A program made the position numbers and the translations under genes. Below, piece by piece: positions 8,939-18,983 of a stretch of DNA of 46,827 nt. The notes below the pieces were generated by a model. It saw only the letters and a program-made list of their open reading frames with translations, searched no databases and was not told the DNA's origin. Source of the stretch: Brevibacterium senegalense (GTDB taxonomy: Bacteria > Actinomycetota > Actinomycetes > Actinomycetales > Brevibacteriaceae); assembly GCA_020743695.1 (NCBI GenBank), contig DYUK01000109.1, positions 1 through 46,827 on the forward strand, in the 5' to 3' direction. Within the stretch, counting starts at the first letter, position 1, and each line of letters begins with the position of its first letter.

Positions 8939-10474
8939 ATGGTCCAGCAGTCCACCGCGCTCTCCCTCCCGTCGATCCTCCTGCCGTGGGTCGCCGCGCG
9001 TCCGGACGAGCCCGCCCTCCTCACGCCCCCGGGCGAGGACCGGCGGATCCTCACGTGGGCGCGGCTGCTGGGGGAGGTCGCGCGGGTGCGGGACCGGTTC
9101 CGGGCGGCGGGGATGGAGCCCGGCGACCGGATCGTCCTCATCGCGCCCACGTGCCCGGAGTTCATGACGGAGTTCTTCGGCGCGCAGGCGGCCGGGCTGG
9201 TCGTCGTCGCGGTCAACCCGCTGTCGACGACACGGGAGATCGACTACCTCCTGGAGGATTCGGGAGCGCGGATGGTCGTCGCACATCCGGCGCGCGCGGA
9301 CGCGGGCCGGGCATCCGCGGAGGCGGCGGGACTGCCTCTCCACCTCATCGAGACGGTGTCACCGGACGGGCCATCGATCCGGCCGCAGGACGGAGATGTC
9401 CCGTTCGAGTCGACACCGCGCTCGGGCGACGATCTGGCGGTGCTGCTCTACACCTCGGGTACGACGGGTCGCCCCAAGGGCGCGATGCTGACGGTGTCGA
9501 ACCTGCTGGCGACGGTCGGGATCGTCCGGGAGATGATCGACGTGCAGGACGGAGACCGCTGGGCGACGGGGCTGCCGCTGTTCCATGTCTTCGGCCTCGT
9601 GACCGTCACGCTCTCCGCGCTCACCGCGGGCGTGCCGATCACGCTGTTCCCGCGGTGGGACCCGTCCGCGTTCCTCGCCGCCCTCACGGAGGACCGGATC
9701 TCGATCATCTCCGGCGTCCCGACCATGTGGATGTCGGTGCTCGCCGAGGCCACGGTCGCCTCCGGGGACGAGGCGCCGTCGCTGCGGGCCGTCAGCTCCG
9801 GCGGTGCTGCGATCTCCGGCCAGGTGCTGCGCAGCTTCGAGGAGCGGTTCGGCGCTCCCGTCGTCGAGGGGTACGGGCTCACGGAGACCAGCGCCGTCGG
9901 CACGTTCAACCCGATCGTGGGCGTGCGGAAGGTAGGCAGCGTCGGCTGCCCGGTCCCGCGGATGGAGGTGCGGGTCGTCGACCTGGACGGCCGCGAGGTG
10001 GACGCCGGCGTCGACGGGGAGATCTGCCTCCGCGGTCCCGCCGTCATGGCCGGCTACTGGAACCGTCCGGAGGCGACCGCCGAGGTGCTGGATGCGGACG
10101 GCTGGTTCCGCACCGGAGACATCGGCCGGGTCGACGAGGACGGCTACCTCTTCATCATCGACCGGATGAAGGACCTCATCCTCCACGGCGGGTACAACGT
10201 GTACCCGCGCGAGGTCGAGGAGGTCCTCTACGAGATCCCGGGCGTCCGGGAGGCGGCGGTCATCGGCACCCCGGACGACACGTACGGCCAGCAGGTCACC
10301 GCAGTCATCGCGCGGACGCCGGATTCCGATCTCGATGCCGCGGAGGTCGAGCGGGTGACGCGCGAGAAGCTGGCCGCCTACAAGATCCCCCGCATCGTCG
10401 AGTTCGTCGAGGAGCTGCCCAAGGGCCCGTCGGGGAAGATCCTCAAGCGCGCGATCGCACTCCCCCGCACCTGA
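8939..10474 (+). CDS. Class I adenylate-forming acyl-CoA synthetase
   Basis: MVQQSTALSLPSILLPWVAARPDEPALL...; LLYTSGTTGRPKGAML, GYGLTETSAVGTF, WFRTGDIGRVDEDGYLFIIDRMKDLI, PKGPSGKILKR. Confidence 0.93.
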   Translation: MVQQSTALSLPSILLPWVAARPDEPALLTPPGEDRRILTWARLLGEVARVRDRFRAAGMEPGDRIVLIAPTCPEFMTEFFGAQAAGLVVVAVNPLSTTREIDYLLEDSGARMVVAHPARADAGRASAEAAGLPLHLIETVSPDGPSIRPQDGDVPFESTPRSGDDLAVLLYTSGTTGRPKGAMLTVSNLLATVGIVREMIDVQDGDRWATGLPLFHVFGLVTVTLSALTAGVPITLFPRWDPSAFLAALTEDRISIISGVPTMWMSVLAEATVASGDEAPSLRAVSSGGAAISGQVLRSFEERFGAPVVEGYGLTETSAVGTFNPIVGVRKVGSVGCPVPRMEVRVVDLDGREVDAGVDGEICLRGPAVMAGYWNRPEATAEVLDADGWFRTGDIGRVDEDGYLFIIDRMKDLILHGGYNVYPREVEEVLYEIPGVREAAVIGTPDDTYGQQVTAVIARTPDSDLDAAEVERVTREKLAAYKIPRIVEFVEELPKGPSGKILKRAIALPRT

Positions 10475-10476
10475 GC

Positions 10477-10515
10477 GGCGGCGTGTCGCGCTCAGTCGAA
10501 GCGCGACACGTCGCC
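10477..10515. terminator. Bidirectional terminator-like hairpin between convergent genes
   Basis: GGCGGCGTGTCGCGCT-cagtcga-AGCGCGACACGTCGCC, 16 pairs including one G-U; overlaps the 3' end of the YciO-like CDS. Confidence 0.6.
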
Positions 10516-11115
10516 CGCACCCGCGCGACGGACGACCGGGGCGCCCTCCGTGAAGTCGATGACGCTCGTGGGCACGACCCCGGGCACGCCGGACTCGATG
10601 ATGAGGTCGACGTCGTTGCCGATCGCGGCCGCCACGTCCTCCGCGTCCGTGAGCGGATCGTCGTCACCGGGCAGCAGCAGGGTGGACGACAGGATCGGCT
10701 CCCCCACCTCCTCGACGAGCGACAGCGACAGGGGGTTCTCCGGGATGCGGGCGCCCACGGAGTTCTTCTTGGGGTGCATCATCTTCTTGGGCACCTCCTT
10801 CGTCGCCTTCATGATGAAGGTGTACGGCCCCGGGATGAGCGACTTGATCGTCCGGAACGCGTGGTTGTCGAGGATGACGAACTGGCCCAGCTGTGCGAAG
10901 TCGTGGCACATGAGCGTGAAGTGGTGCTTCGAGTCCAGCTGCCGGATGCGGGTGATCCGCTCGATCCCCTCCTTGTTCTCCAGCGCGCAGCCCAGCGCAT
11001 AGCAGGAGTCAGTCGGGTAGGCGATGAGCCCGCCGGTGCGGATGACCTCCGCCGCCTGCCGGATCAGGCGCGGCTGCGGATCGACCGGATGGATCCTCAG
11101 AATCTTCGCTCTCAT
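10492..11115 (-). CDS. L-threonylcarbamoyladenylate synthase-type (YrdC/Sua5/YciO) protein
   Basis: MRAKILRIHPVDPQPRLIRQAAEVIRTGGLIAYPTDSCYALGC...KHHFTLMCHDFAQLGQF...PGPYTFIMKATKEVPKKM. Confidence 0.9.
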   Translation of the reverse strand: MRAKILRIHPVDPQPRLIRQAAEVIRTGGLIAYPTDSCYALGCALENKEGIERITRIRQLDSKHHFTLMCHDFAQLGQFVILDNHAFRTIKSLIPGPYTFIMKATKEVPKKMMHPKKNSVGARIPENPLSLSLVEEVGEPILSSTLLLPGDDDPLTDAEDVAAAIGNDVDLIIESGVPGVVPTSVIDFTEGAPVVRRAGAGDVSRFD

Positions 11116-11137
11116 GGCCCCATCGTAGTGGCTGGAC

Positions 11138-12334
11138 TCACCGATCGAGCGGAACGATCACTTCCCGGCGGCGCAGCGAGCTCACGGCGGACCGCCTGCC
11201 GATCGGCAGTCCGGCCCCGGTCCGCAGGTCCGAGGCGATGAGGTTGTTGACCCAGCGCGCCTTCGGATCCGCATCGACGAGGAACGCCTTGAGCAGCAGC
11301 GTCGCCGGCAGCGCCAGCAGTGCGCCCAGAGCCCCCAGGACCCAGTACCAGAACAGCAGCGACAGGAAGCTGATGAACGGGGTGACCCCCACCGACTCCC
11401 CCGTGAACTTGGGCTGGATGATCGACTGGATCACGAAGTTGAGCACCGAGTAGGCGATGACGACCCAGAGGGCCGCCACCCATCCCTGGTCGACGAGCGC
11501 CAGCAGGGCCGGCGGCACGAGGCCGATGACGAAGCCCACGTTGGGGATGTAGTTCGTGAGGAACGCGAGCACGCCCCACACGAGAGCGAGCGGGACGCCG
11601 ATGATCTCGAGCGCGATGACGTCCAGGAACGCGACGATGAGGCCGAAGATCGTCGCGACGACCCAGTAGCGGCGCACCCCCTGCGCGAACGAGGTGAGGG
11701 CCTGCGCGAAGCGGGGACGGACGGCGGCCGTGGCGCGCAGACGGTGATCGATCGACATCGAGTCCATCGCGACGAAGAAGACCGCCATGACGACGGAGGT
11801 GAGCAGCCCGACAACCGTCGACACGTTGCTGAACACCGCCCCGGCGGCGCCCGCGACCGAGTTCGCGTCGATCGCCGCCAGCTGGTCCTCGAGGAACGCG
11901 GGCGTGAGCCCCATCGTCGCGAGCCACTCCGCCGAGTCCTGCACGATCTGCAGCATCTTCTCCGTGTACGACGGCAGGAGGATGACTAGGCGGGCGATCG
12001 ACCAGCCGGTGAGCGCGAAGAACGCGGCCAGCAGGGCCAGGACCACGAGCACCGTCACCATCGCCGCGACGAAGCGTGGCACCCGCAGCCGGATGAGGTG
12101 CGCCTGCAGCGGGTGGACGATGATGACGAGGTTGAGCGCGAGGAAGACCGGGGCGACGATCGACTGCAGCTCGCGGAACACGGCGATCGTCACGACGAGC
12201 GCCGCGATCCCCACCGTCACGAGCACGTAGCGGGGCAGCCCCCACGCGGTCGGTCCCGACTCCGCCGTCCCCGCGGCCGGAGCCGCATCCGCGAGGTCCG
12301 GACGTGCCGTCGGCTGCGACGCGTCCGCGCTCAC
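11138..12334 (-). CDS. AI-2E family transporter (multi-TM permease)
   Basis: Likely GTG start at 12334 (VSADASQPT...); IVAPVFLALNLVIIVHPLQAHLIRL..., VWGVLAFLTNYIPNVGFVIGLVPPALLALVDQG. Confidence 0.88.
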   Translation of the reverse strand: MSADASQPTARPDLADAAPAAGTAESGPTAWGLPRYVLVTVGIAALVVTIAVFRELQSIVAPVFLALNLVIIVHPLQAHLIRLRVPRFVAAMVTVLVVLALLAAFFALTGWSIARLVILLPSYTEKMLQIVQDSAEWLATMGLTPAFLEDQLAAIDANSVAGAAGAVFSNVSTVVGLLTSVVMAVFFVAMDSMSIDHRLRATAAVRPRFAQALTSFAQGVRRYWVVATIFGLIVAFLDVIALEIIGVPLALVWGVLAFLTNYIPNVGFVIGLVPPALLALVDQGWVAALWVVIAYSVLNFVIQSIIQPKFTGESVGVTPFISFLSLLFWYWVLGALGALLALPATLLLKAFLVDADPKARWVNNLIASDLRTGAGLPIGRRSAVSSLRRREVIVPLDR

Positions 12335-12341
12335 CGGCGGA

Positions 12342-13883
12342 TCACCGCCGCTTCCGCTTCTCGCGGATCCGCATGCCCAGCTGGATGGGCGTGCCGGTGA
12401 AGTCGAAGGTTTCCCGGAGGCGGCGCAGGATGAACCGGCGGTAGCCCGGGTCCAGGAACCCCGTCGTGAAGAGCACGATGTGCGGCGGCCGGTGCGAGAC
12501 CTGCGTGCCGAACAGGATGCGCGGCTGCTTGCCGCCGCGCACCGGGTGCGGGTTGGCGGCGACCAGCTCGCCCAGGAACGCGTTGAGGCGGCTCGTGGGG
12601 ATCCGGCGGTCCCAGCCCGCCAGCGCCGCGTCCAGTGCGGGCACGAGCTTCTCCGCATGCCGACCGGTCTTGGCGGAGATGTTGACCCGCGGCGCCCAGG
12701 ACACGTGCGCCAGGTCCTTCTCGATCTCCCGCTCCAACCAGTGCCTGCGCTCCTCGTCGAGGAGGTCCCACTTGTTGAAGGCGAGCACCAGAGCGCGCCC
12801 GGCCTCCGTCGCGCTGCGGACGATGCGGATGTCCTGCTCGCTCAGCGGCTCGCTGGCCTCGAGCAGCACGAGGGCAACCTCTGCGCGCTCCAGCGCGGTC
12901 TGCGTGCGCAGCGACGCGTAGTACTCCGCGCCGCTGGCCTGGCGGGCGCGCTTCTTGATGCCGGCGGTGTCGACGAAGCGCCACTGCCGCCCGCCCAGGT
13001 CCACCAGCTGGTCGACGGGGTCGCGCGTCGTGCCCGCGACGTTGTCGACGAGGACCCGGTCCTCCTTAGCGAGGTGGTTGAGCAGCGAGGACTTCCCCAC
13101 GTTGGGCCGACCCACGAGCGCGATGCGACGCGGTCCGCCCGGCTCCTCGGCCGCGTCGACCTGGGAGAACTCCGGCAGCACCTCGACGATGACGTCCAGC
13201 AGGTCCGCGACGCCGCGGCCGTGCATGGCGGAGACCGTGTGCGGCTCGCCCAGTCCCAGCGACCACAGTTCCGCCGCCTGGATCTCGCCGCGCTCGTCGT
13301 CGACCTTGTTCGCCGCGAGGATGACGGGCTTGCCGGCCCGGCGCAGCATCCGCACGACGTGCTCGTCCGTCGAGGTCACCCCGGTCGTCACGTCGACGAC
13401 CAGGAGGACCGCGTCCGCCTGGTCGACCGCGATCTCCGCCTGTCCGGCGATGCGGGAGGCCATGCCGCGCGCGTCGATGTCCCAGCCGCCCGTGTCGACG
13501 AGTGTGAGGGGACGACCGCCCCATTCCGCGGAGTAGCGGACGCGGTCGCGGGTCACGCCCGGCACATCCTCGACGACGGCCTCGCGGCGGCCCAGGATGC
13601 GGTTGACGAGCGTCGACTTGCCCACGTTGGGCCGGCCCACGATCGCGAGCACCGGCGCCGGCTTCAGGAGGGCCGGGGCCGCGTCGTCGGCCTCGAAGGC
13701 CTCGAGCAGCGCGCGGTCCTCCTCCTCGAGCTCGTAGGCCTCGAGCCCGCTGCGCAGCGACTGGGCGCGCTGGTGGGCCTCCTCCTCGTCGATCGCCGCG
13801 AGCCGGTCGACGAGGTCGTCGTCCGGGTCCGGGGTGAAGTCCGCGTCCGGCTCCGCTGCCGGGTCGTCGTGGGGGTGTGTCAT
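12342..13883 (-). CDS. der: Ribosome biogenesis GTPase Der (EngA), two G domains
   Basis: [32 protein letters not shown] and a second [35 protein letters not shown]-terminal KH-like domain. Confidence 0.97.
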   Translation of the reverse strand: MTHPHDDPAAEPDADFTPDPDDDLVDRLAAIDEEEAHQRAQSLRSGLEAYELEEEDRALLEAFEADDAAPALLKPAPVLAIVGRPNVGKSTLVNRILGRREAVVEDVPGVTRDRVRYSAEWGGRPLTLVDTGGWDIDARGMASRIAGQAEIAVDQADAVLLVVDVTTGVTSTDEHVVRMLRRAGKPVILAANKVDDERGEIQAAELWSLGLGEPHTVSAMHGRGVADLLDVIVEVLPEFSQVDAAEEPGGPRRIALVGRPNVGKSSLLNHLAKEDRVLVDNVAGTTRDPVDQLVDLGGRQWRFVDTAGIKKRARQASGAEYYASLRTQTALERAEVALVLLEASEPLSEQDIRIVRSATEAGRALVLAFNKWDLLDEERRHWLEREIEKDLAHVSWAPRVNISAKTGRHAEKLVPALDAALAGWDRRIPTSRLNAFLGELVAANPHPVRGGKQPRILFGTQVSHRPPHIVLFTTGFLDPGYRRFILRRLRETFDFTGTPIQLGMRIREKRKRR

Positions 13884-14542
13884 GAGGAGGTGCCTTCCAG
13901 GAGCGTGAGCACGGCCTCCACGGCCTCGTCGAAGCTCACGTTCGTCGTGTCGAGTGTGTGGACGCCGTCCGCCGCGGTGAGGAAGCTGGTCGTCTCCGAG
14001 TCCCGACGGTCGCGATCCGCGACCAGTCCGCGGGTCGCCTCGAGGGACGCCGCGTCCGCCGTCCCGTGCAGTTCCTGCGAGCGCCGGGCGATCCGGACGG
14101 ACTCGTCCGCCGTCATGAGGATCCGCACGTCCGCGTCCGGTGCGACGACGGTCGTGATGTCGCGGCCCTCGACGACGATCCCCGGCGTCGTCTGCGCGAT
14201 GATCTCACGCTGGCGCTCGATGAGCTCGTCGCGCGCGTCCTGCACGCCGGACACGGTCTGGACGTTCTGGGACACCTGCGGCTCCCGGATGTCCTCCGTC
14301 ACGTTGATCCCGTCGATCTCCACGGAGAACGCGTCCGGGTCCGTCGAGATCTCCAGTTCCGCACCGCGGACCAGCTCGACGACGTCGCCGGGGTCCGTCA
14401 CCCCGCGGTTGAGGCACAGCCAGGCTGTCGCGCGGTACATCGCACCGGTGTCCAGATAGCCGTAACCCAGCCGTCGTGCCACTTCCTTCGACGTGCTGGA
14501 CTTGCCGACCCCGCTGGGACCGTCGATCGCGATGACTGCCAT
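13880..14542 (-). CDS. cmk: Cytidylate kinase
   Basis: [41 protein letters not shown]...[23 protein letters not shown]; overlaps der start. Confidence 0.96.
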   Translation of the reverse strand: MAVIAIDGPSGVGKSSTSKEVARRLGYGYLDTGAMYRATAWLCLNRGVTDPGDVVELVRGAELEISTDPDAFSVEIDGINVTEDIREPQVSQNVQTVSGVQDARDELIERQREIIAQTTPGIVVEGRDITTVVAPDADVRILMTADESVRIARRSQELHGTADAASLEATRGLVADRDRRDSETTSFLTAADGVHTLDTTNVSFDEAVEAVLTLLEGTSS

Positions 14543-14586
14543 GCTCTGCACCCTCTCGTGCTGTACCTCGTGTCTGGAGTCCAACC

Positions 14587-15732
14587 CTATCCGTCCGCGG
14601 GACCGGAATCGTGCGGCGCGACGGGCCCGGTCGCATCCGTCTCCGCCTGGTCCGGCAGCCTCCACCCGCGGGCGCTCAGTCCGGCGACGAGGTCCTGGAC
14701 CCGATCGGGCAGCACCATGATGTCGAGGCTGCCCAGCCGGTGTCCCGTCGCGTGGTCGATGCGGACGTCCTCCACGTTGATGCCCAGCTGGTGCACGTCC
14801 GTGAACAGGCGCGCCAGTCCGCCGGGCTCGTCGCCCACGACGACGGTGACGATGCCGTAGACCACGGGCTGCTGACCGTGCTTGCCCGGCACCCGCTGGT
14901 GGCCCTCGTTGCCCGCCGCGATCGCCTGCGCGATCGTCGCGTAGCCGCCGGGGCCCAGGTCCAGGGCGCCGATGACCGCGTCGAGGTCCGCGCGCACCCC
15001 GGTGAGCACGTCGCGCACCTCGGACGCGTTGCCCGCGAGGATCTGCGTCCACAGTCCCGGGTCCGAGGCCGCGATCCGGATGACGTCCCGCAGCCCCTGC
15101 CCGGCCAGTGCGATCCCGTCGACCGGCATCTCGATGAGCTGCGCCGCCATGAGCGAGGCGAGCACCTGCGGCGCGTGCGAGACCCGGGCGACCGAGGAGT
15201 CGTGGAACTCCGGCTCGAGGTGCAGGACCGTGGCGCCCACGGCCTCGGCGACGGCGACGACCTGCGCCAGCCGCGCCGGCGGCGTGTCGTCGTCCGAGCA
15301 GACGACCCACGGGCGCGCCTCGAAGAGGTCGACCCGGGCGGAGACCGCACCGGACCGCTCGCGGCCGGCCATGGGGTGGGACCCGATGTAGCGGTCCAGC
15401 TCATCCCCCGCCGAGGCCGCGCGGACCCGGTCGAGGATCGTCCCCTTGACGCTCGCGACGTCCGTCACGGTCGCCTGCGGCAGCGCCCGCAATTGGTCGA
15501 CGATGACGTCCGCCGCGACGTCCGGGGGCGCTGCGACGACGACCAGCTCCGTGTCCGGGTGCGGGTCCGACAGCGCGCCTGCGCCCATGTCCGCGGCCAG
15601 GCGGCCCGCGGTGGGCGAGGTGTCCTGCAGTGTCACCGCGCAGCCGGCGCGCGTGAGCCCCAGACCCACGGACGTGCCCAGCAGTCCCGCCCCCACGATG
15701 TGCACGCGGTGCGGGAGGTCGGCTCGACTCAC
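14587..15732 (-). CDS. tyrA: Prephenate dehydrogenase with C-terminal ACT domain
   Basis: GTG start at 15732: VSRADLPHRVHIVGAGLLGTSVGLGLTRAG...GSHPMAGRERSGA...; ACT-like IVTVVVGDEPGGLARLFTDVHQLGINVEDVRID. Confidence 0.9.
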   Translation of the reverse strand: MSRADLPHRVHIVGAGLLGTSVGLGLTRAGCAVTLQDTSPTAGRLAADMGAGALSDPHPDTELVVVAAPPDVAADVIVDQLRALPQATVTDVASVKGTILDRVRAASAGDELDRYIGSHPMAGRERSGAVSARVDLFEARPWVVCSDDDTPPARLAQVVAVAEAVGATVLHLEPEFHDSSVARVSHAPQVLASLMAAQLIEMPVDGIALAGQGLRDVIRIAASDPGLWTQILAGNASEVRDVLTGVRADLDAVIGALDLGPGGYATIAQAIAAGNEGHQRVPGKHGQQPVVYGIVTVVVGDEPGGLARLFTDVHQLGINVEDVRIDHATGHRLGSLDIMVLPDRVQDLVAGLSARGWRLPDQAETDATGPVAPHDSGPADG

Positions 15733-16565
15733 AGATCGACGGCCTTCATGAGGTCGGCCAGCTCGTGCGGGCGCAGGGCGCGCAGCTTGCCGGGCCGCTG
15801 CTCCGCGAGTGCGATGGGTCCGAAGTGGGTGCGGACGAGGCGCTCGACGGGGGTGCCCACGGCCTCGAGCAGCCGGCGGACGATCCGGTTGCGGCCGGAG
15901 TGCAGGACGACCTCGACGAGGGCGTGGCCCGGGGTCGAGTCGACGAGTCGGAACGAGTCGACGTGCGCGATCCCGTCCTCCAGCTCGATCCCGTCGCGCA
16001 GCCGGGCGCCCGCGTCGCGGGGCACCGGACCGCGCACCTGTGCGAGGTAGGTCTTGGGGATCTCGTACCGGGGGTGCGTGAGGCGGTTGCTGAGCTCGCC
16101 GTCGTTCGTGAGGAGCAGCAGCCCTTCCGTGTCGTAGTCGAGACGGCCCACGTGGAAGAGCCGCTCCGGGCGGTCGCGGACGAACTCCGCGATCGACCGG
16201 CGGCCCTCCGGGTCGCTCATCGCCGTCACGACCTTCCCCGGCTTGTTGAGGGCCAGGTAGACCTTCTCCGGGCTGGTCGTGATCCGCATCGTGTCGACGT
16301 GGACGGCCTGCGTCTCCGGGTCGACGCGGGTGCCCAGTTCGCGGACGACGACGCCGTCGACCTCGACGCGCCCCTCCGTGATGAGGGTCTCGCACGCGCG
16401 GCGGGAGCCCAGTCCCGCATCCGCGAGGACCTTCTGCAGGCGCACACCGTCCTCGCGGTGCACGTCGGAGACCGGGCCGGACGCCTGCGCGGCGCGCTGG
16501 TGGCGATCGCGGCGCGACGGACGGCGGGAACGATGGCCGGGAGACCGGGGGTCGGAAGTGCTCAT
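15729..16565 (-). CDS. rluB: Pseudouridine synthase (RluB/RsuA family)
   Basis: S4 domain RLQKVLADAGLGSRRACETLITEGRVEVDG; LFHVGRLDYDTEGLLLLTNDGELSNRLTHP. Confidence 0.95.
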   Translation of the reverse strand: MSTSDPRSPGHRSRRPSRRDRHQRAAQASGPVSDVHREDGVRLQKVLADAGLGSRRACETLITEGRVEVDGVVVRELGTRVDPETQAVHVDTMRITTSPEKVYLALNKPGKVVTAMSDPEGRRSIAEFVRDRPERLFHVGRLDYDTEGLLLLTNDGELSNRLTHPRYEIPKTYLAQVRGPVPRDAGARLRDGIELEDGIAHVDSFRLVDSTPGHALVEVVLHSGRNRIVRRLLEAVGTPVERLVRTHFGPIALAEQRPGKLRALRPHELADLMKAVDL

Positions 16566-17167
16566 TCCCCCATTATCCCGAACTCGGCGCCATCCGCCGC
16601 ACCGGCCTCGCCGGCGCGCAGCGCATCGTCGCCCTCCGGCAGGAACGGGGCGATGTCCGGCAGGTCCTCGATCCGCTCCAGTCCGGCGACTTCGAGGAAC
16701 GCGGGGGTGGTGACGAACCGCACGCCGCCGGTCGTCTCATCCGCCCCCGCCTCGACGATGAGGCCCCGCAGCAGGAGCGTGCGGACGACGCCGTCGACGT
16801 TGACGCCCCGGATCGCGGAGATCCGCGCGCGGGTGACCGGCTGCCGGTACGCGATGACGGCGAGGGTCTCGAGGGCTGCCTGCGACAGCCGTGCCGTCTG
16901 CCCGGCCGTGAGGAACGCGGAGACGACGTCGTGCTGCTCCGGCCGCGAGTAGATCCGCCAGCCGCCGGCGGCCCGCGCCAGTCGGAAGCCGCGCCGGCGG
17001 CCGTCGCGGTCGCCGTCGTAGTCGGCCGCCAGCTCCTCCAGCCCGCGGGCGACCTCGTCCGGCTCGACGCCCAGGCCGTCGCTCAGCTGCGCGACGGTCA
17101 CCGGGTGGTCGACGACCATGAGGACGGCTTCGAGGCCGGCCAGCAGCTCCGCCGTGGGTTCAGTCAT
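16562..17167 (-). CDS. scpB: Segregation and condensation protein B
   Basis: 201 aa; LSQAALETLAVIAYRQPVTRARISAIRGVNVDGVVRTLLLRGLI; between scpA and rluB. Confidence 0.96.
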   Translation of the reverse strand: MTEPTAELLAGLEAVLMVVDHPVTVAQLSDGLGVEPDEVARGLEELAADYDGDRDGRRRGFRLARAAGGWRIYSRPEQHDVVSAFLTAGQTARLSQAALETLAVIAYRQPVTRARISAIRGVNVDGVVRTLLLRGLIVEAGADETTGGVRFVTTPAFLEVAGLERIEDLPDIAPFLPEGDDALRAGEAGAADGAEFGIMGE

Positions 17168-17987
17168 CGTCGTCCCCGTCCGCGGCCGCGTCCGTCTCCG
17201 CCTCCGAAGCGGTGGCCGGGTCGTCCGCCGAGGTCGCGGCCGGGTCCGTCTCCCCCGTGCGCGCCGCGACGGTGAGGGGACCCAGCGCCTCGGGCTGGTC
17301 GAATGTGCACAGGCCCGCCTTGAAGAGCTCGAGGAGCGCGAGGAACCGCGCGACGACGACGAGGCGCGAGTCCGCGTCCTCGACGAGGGCTGCGAAGTCG
17401 ATGCGCTCCTGACCGCGCAGACGGGCGAGGACGAGCGCGCGCTGCTCCGTCACGGACACGCGCGCGTCGTGCAGGTGGTCGAGCGCGACGGACGGCGGCG
17501 TCCGGTCCCGCGAGACGACCGCCGCGTACACCGCCGCCAGCACGGGTCCGGAGGTCTGGAAGTCCAGCGGCGGCAGGAGGCGCAGGAAGTCCTCCTCGAG
17601 CGGCACCGCCCGCGGCACCGCCTGCCCCGCGTCCTCCATCCGCTGGGCGAGCACGCGCGAGACCTCCTTGTACGCGCGGTACTGCAGGAGACGTGCGAAG
17701 AGGAGGTCGCGGGCCTCGAGCAGCTCGAGGTCCAGCTCGTCCTCGACCTCCGCCCCCGGCAGCAGTCGGGCCAGCTTGAGGTCCAGCAGGGTCGCGGCGA
17801 CCAGCAGGAAGTGGCTCAGCTCGTCCAGCCCGCGCGTGCCGCGCAGGGTCGCGACGTGGGCCAGGAAGTCGTCCGTCACCTCCGCCAGCGCGATCTCCGT
17901 GATGTCGAGCGACCGGCGGGCGATGAGGTCGAGGAGCACGTCGAAGGGGCCGGAGAAGTTCTCCAGCTCGACGGTGAACCCGGACAC
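17160..17987 (-). CDS. scpA: Segregation and condensation protein A
   Basis: MSGFTVELENFSGPFDVLLDLIARRSLDITEIALAEVTDDFLAH... Confidence 0.95.
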   Translation of the reverse strand: MSGFTVELENFSGPFDVLLDLIARRSLDITEIALAEVTDDFLAHVATLRGTRGLDELSHFLLVAATLLDLKLARLLPGAEVEDELDLELLEARDLLFARLLQYRAYKEVSRVLAQRMEDAGQAVPRAVPLEEDFLRLLPPLDFQTSGPVLAAVYAAVVSRDRTPPSVALDHLHDARVSVTEQRALVLARLRGQERIDFAALVEDADSRLVVVARFLALLELFKAGLCTFDQPEALGPLTVAARTGETDPAATSADDPATASEAETDAAADGDDDD

Positions 17988-18067
17988 GGAGCCGGCCGCG
18001 GCCTCGGCGTCGTCCGCGGGGCCCGCGGTCGCCTGCTCCGACGACTGCTCCGGCGCCTGCGCCAGTG

Positions 18068-18961
18068 TCAGGGCGCGCCTCCGCGGGCGATGAGCTCGCG
18101 TGCCAGCCGGCGGTAGGAGTCCGCCCCGCGGTGCGAGGGCGCGAAGGTCGTGATGGGCTCCGCCGCGACCGTCGCGTCCGGGAACTTGACCGTCCGGTTG
18201 ATGACGGTCTCGAACACCGTCTCGCCGAACGCGTCGACGACGCTCGCGATGACCTCGCGGGCGTGGAGGGTGCGGCCGTCGAACATCGTCGCGAGGATGC
18301 CGTCGATCGTGAGCGACGGGTTGAGGCGGTCCTGCACCTTCTCGATCGTCTCGACCAGCAGCGCGACACCGCGCAGCGCGAAGAACTCCGTCTCGAGCGG
18401 GATGATGACGCCGTGCGCGGCCGTGAGCGCGTTGACGGTCAGCAGGCCCAGGGACGGCTGGCAGTCGACGAGGATCACGTCGTACTCGTCGGACACCTTC
18501 GCGAGCGCGCGCGCCAGCACCTGCTCGCGGGCGACCTCGCCCACCAGCTGGATCTCCGCCGCGGACAGGTCGATGTTCGCGGGCATGACGTCGATGTCCG
18601 CGACCGCCGTCTGGTGGATCACTTCGTGCGGGTCCAGGCGACCGTTCATGAGCACGTTGTAGACGGACTGATCGAGCGAGTTCGGGTTGATGCCCAGTCC
18701 CACGGACAGGGCGCCCTGCGGGTCGAAGTCGACCAGCAGCACGCGGCGGCCGTACCCGGCCAGCGCCGCACCCAGGTTGATCGACGACGTCGTCTTGCCC
18801 ACGCCGCCCTTCTGGTTCACCATCGCGATGATGCGTGCGGGCCCGTGTCCGTCGAGCGGCGCAGGCTCCGGGAACTCCCGGACCGGGCGCCCGGTGGGGC
18901 CCGGTGCTGCGTCGGACTCGATGTCGAGCCGCTGCTGCGAGTCTGCCACGTGCTTCCTCAT
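18068..18961 (-). CDS. ParA/Soj-family ATPase (orphan, scpA-linked)
   Basis: AMVNQKGGVGKTTSSINLGAALAGYGRRVLLVDFDPQGALSVGLGI; no ParB nearby. Confidence 0.95.
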   Translation of the reverse strand: MRKHVADSQQRLDIESDAAPGPTGRPVREFPEPAPLDGHGPARIIAMVNQKGGVGKTTSSINLGAALAGYGRRVLLVDFDPQGALSVGLGINPNSLDQSVYNVLMNGRLDPHEVIHQTAVADIDVMPANIDLSAAEIQLVGEVAREQVLARALAKVSDEYDVILVDCQPSLGLLTVNALTAAHGVIIPLETEFFALRGVALLVETIEKVQDRLNPSLTIDGILATMFDGRTLHAREVIASVVDAFGETVFETVINRTVKFPDATVAAEPITTFAPSHRGADSYRRLARELIARGGAP

Positions 18962-18983
18962 CTCCTCGCTACTACGGTCTGGC

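Noticed and set aside
18068-18961. ParA as part of a plasmid-type or mobile partition system
   Set aside because: No ParB or plasmid genes; the xerD-parA-scpA-scpB order is a known chromosomal actinobacterial arrangement.
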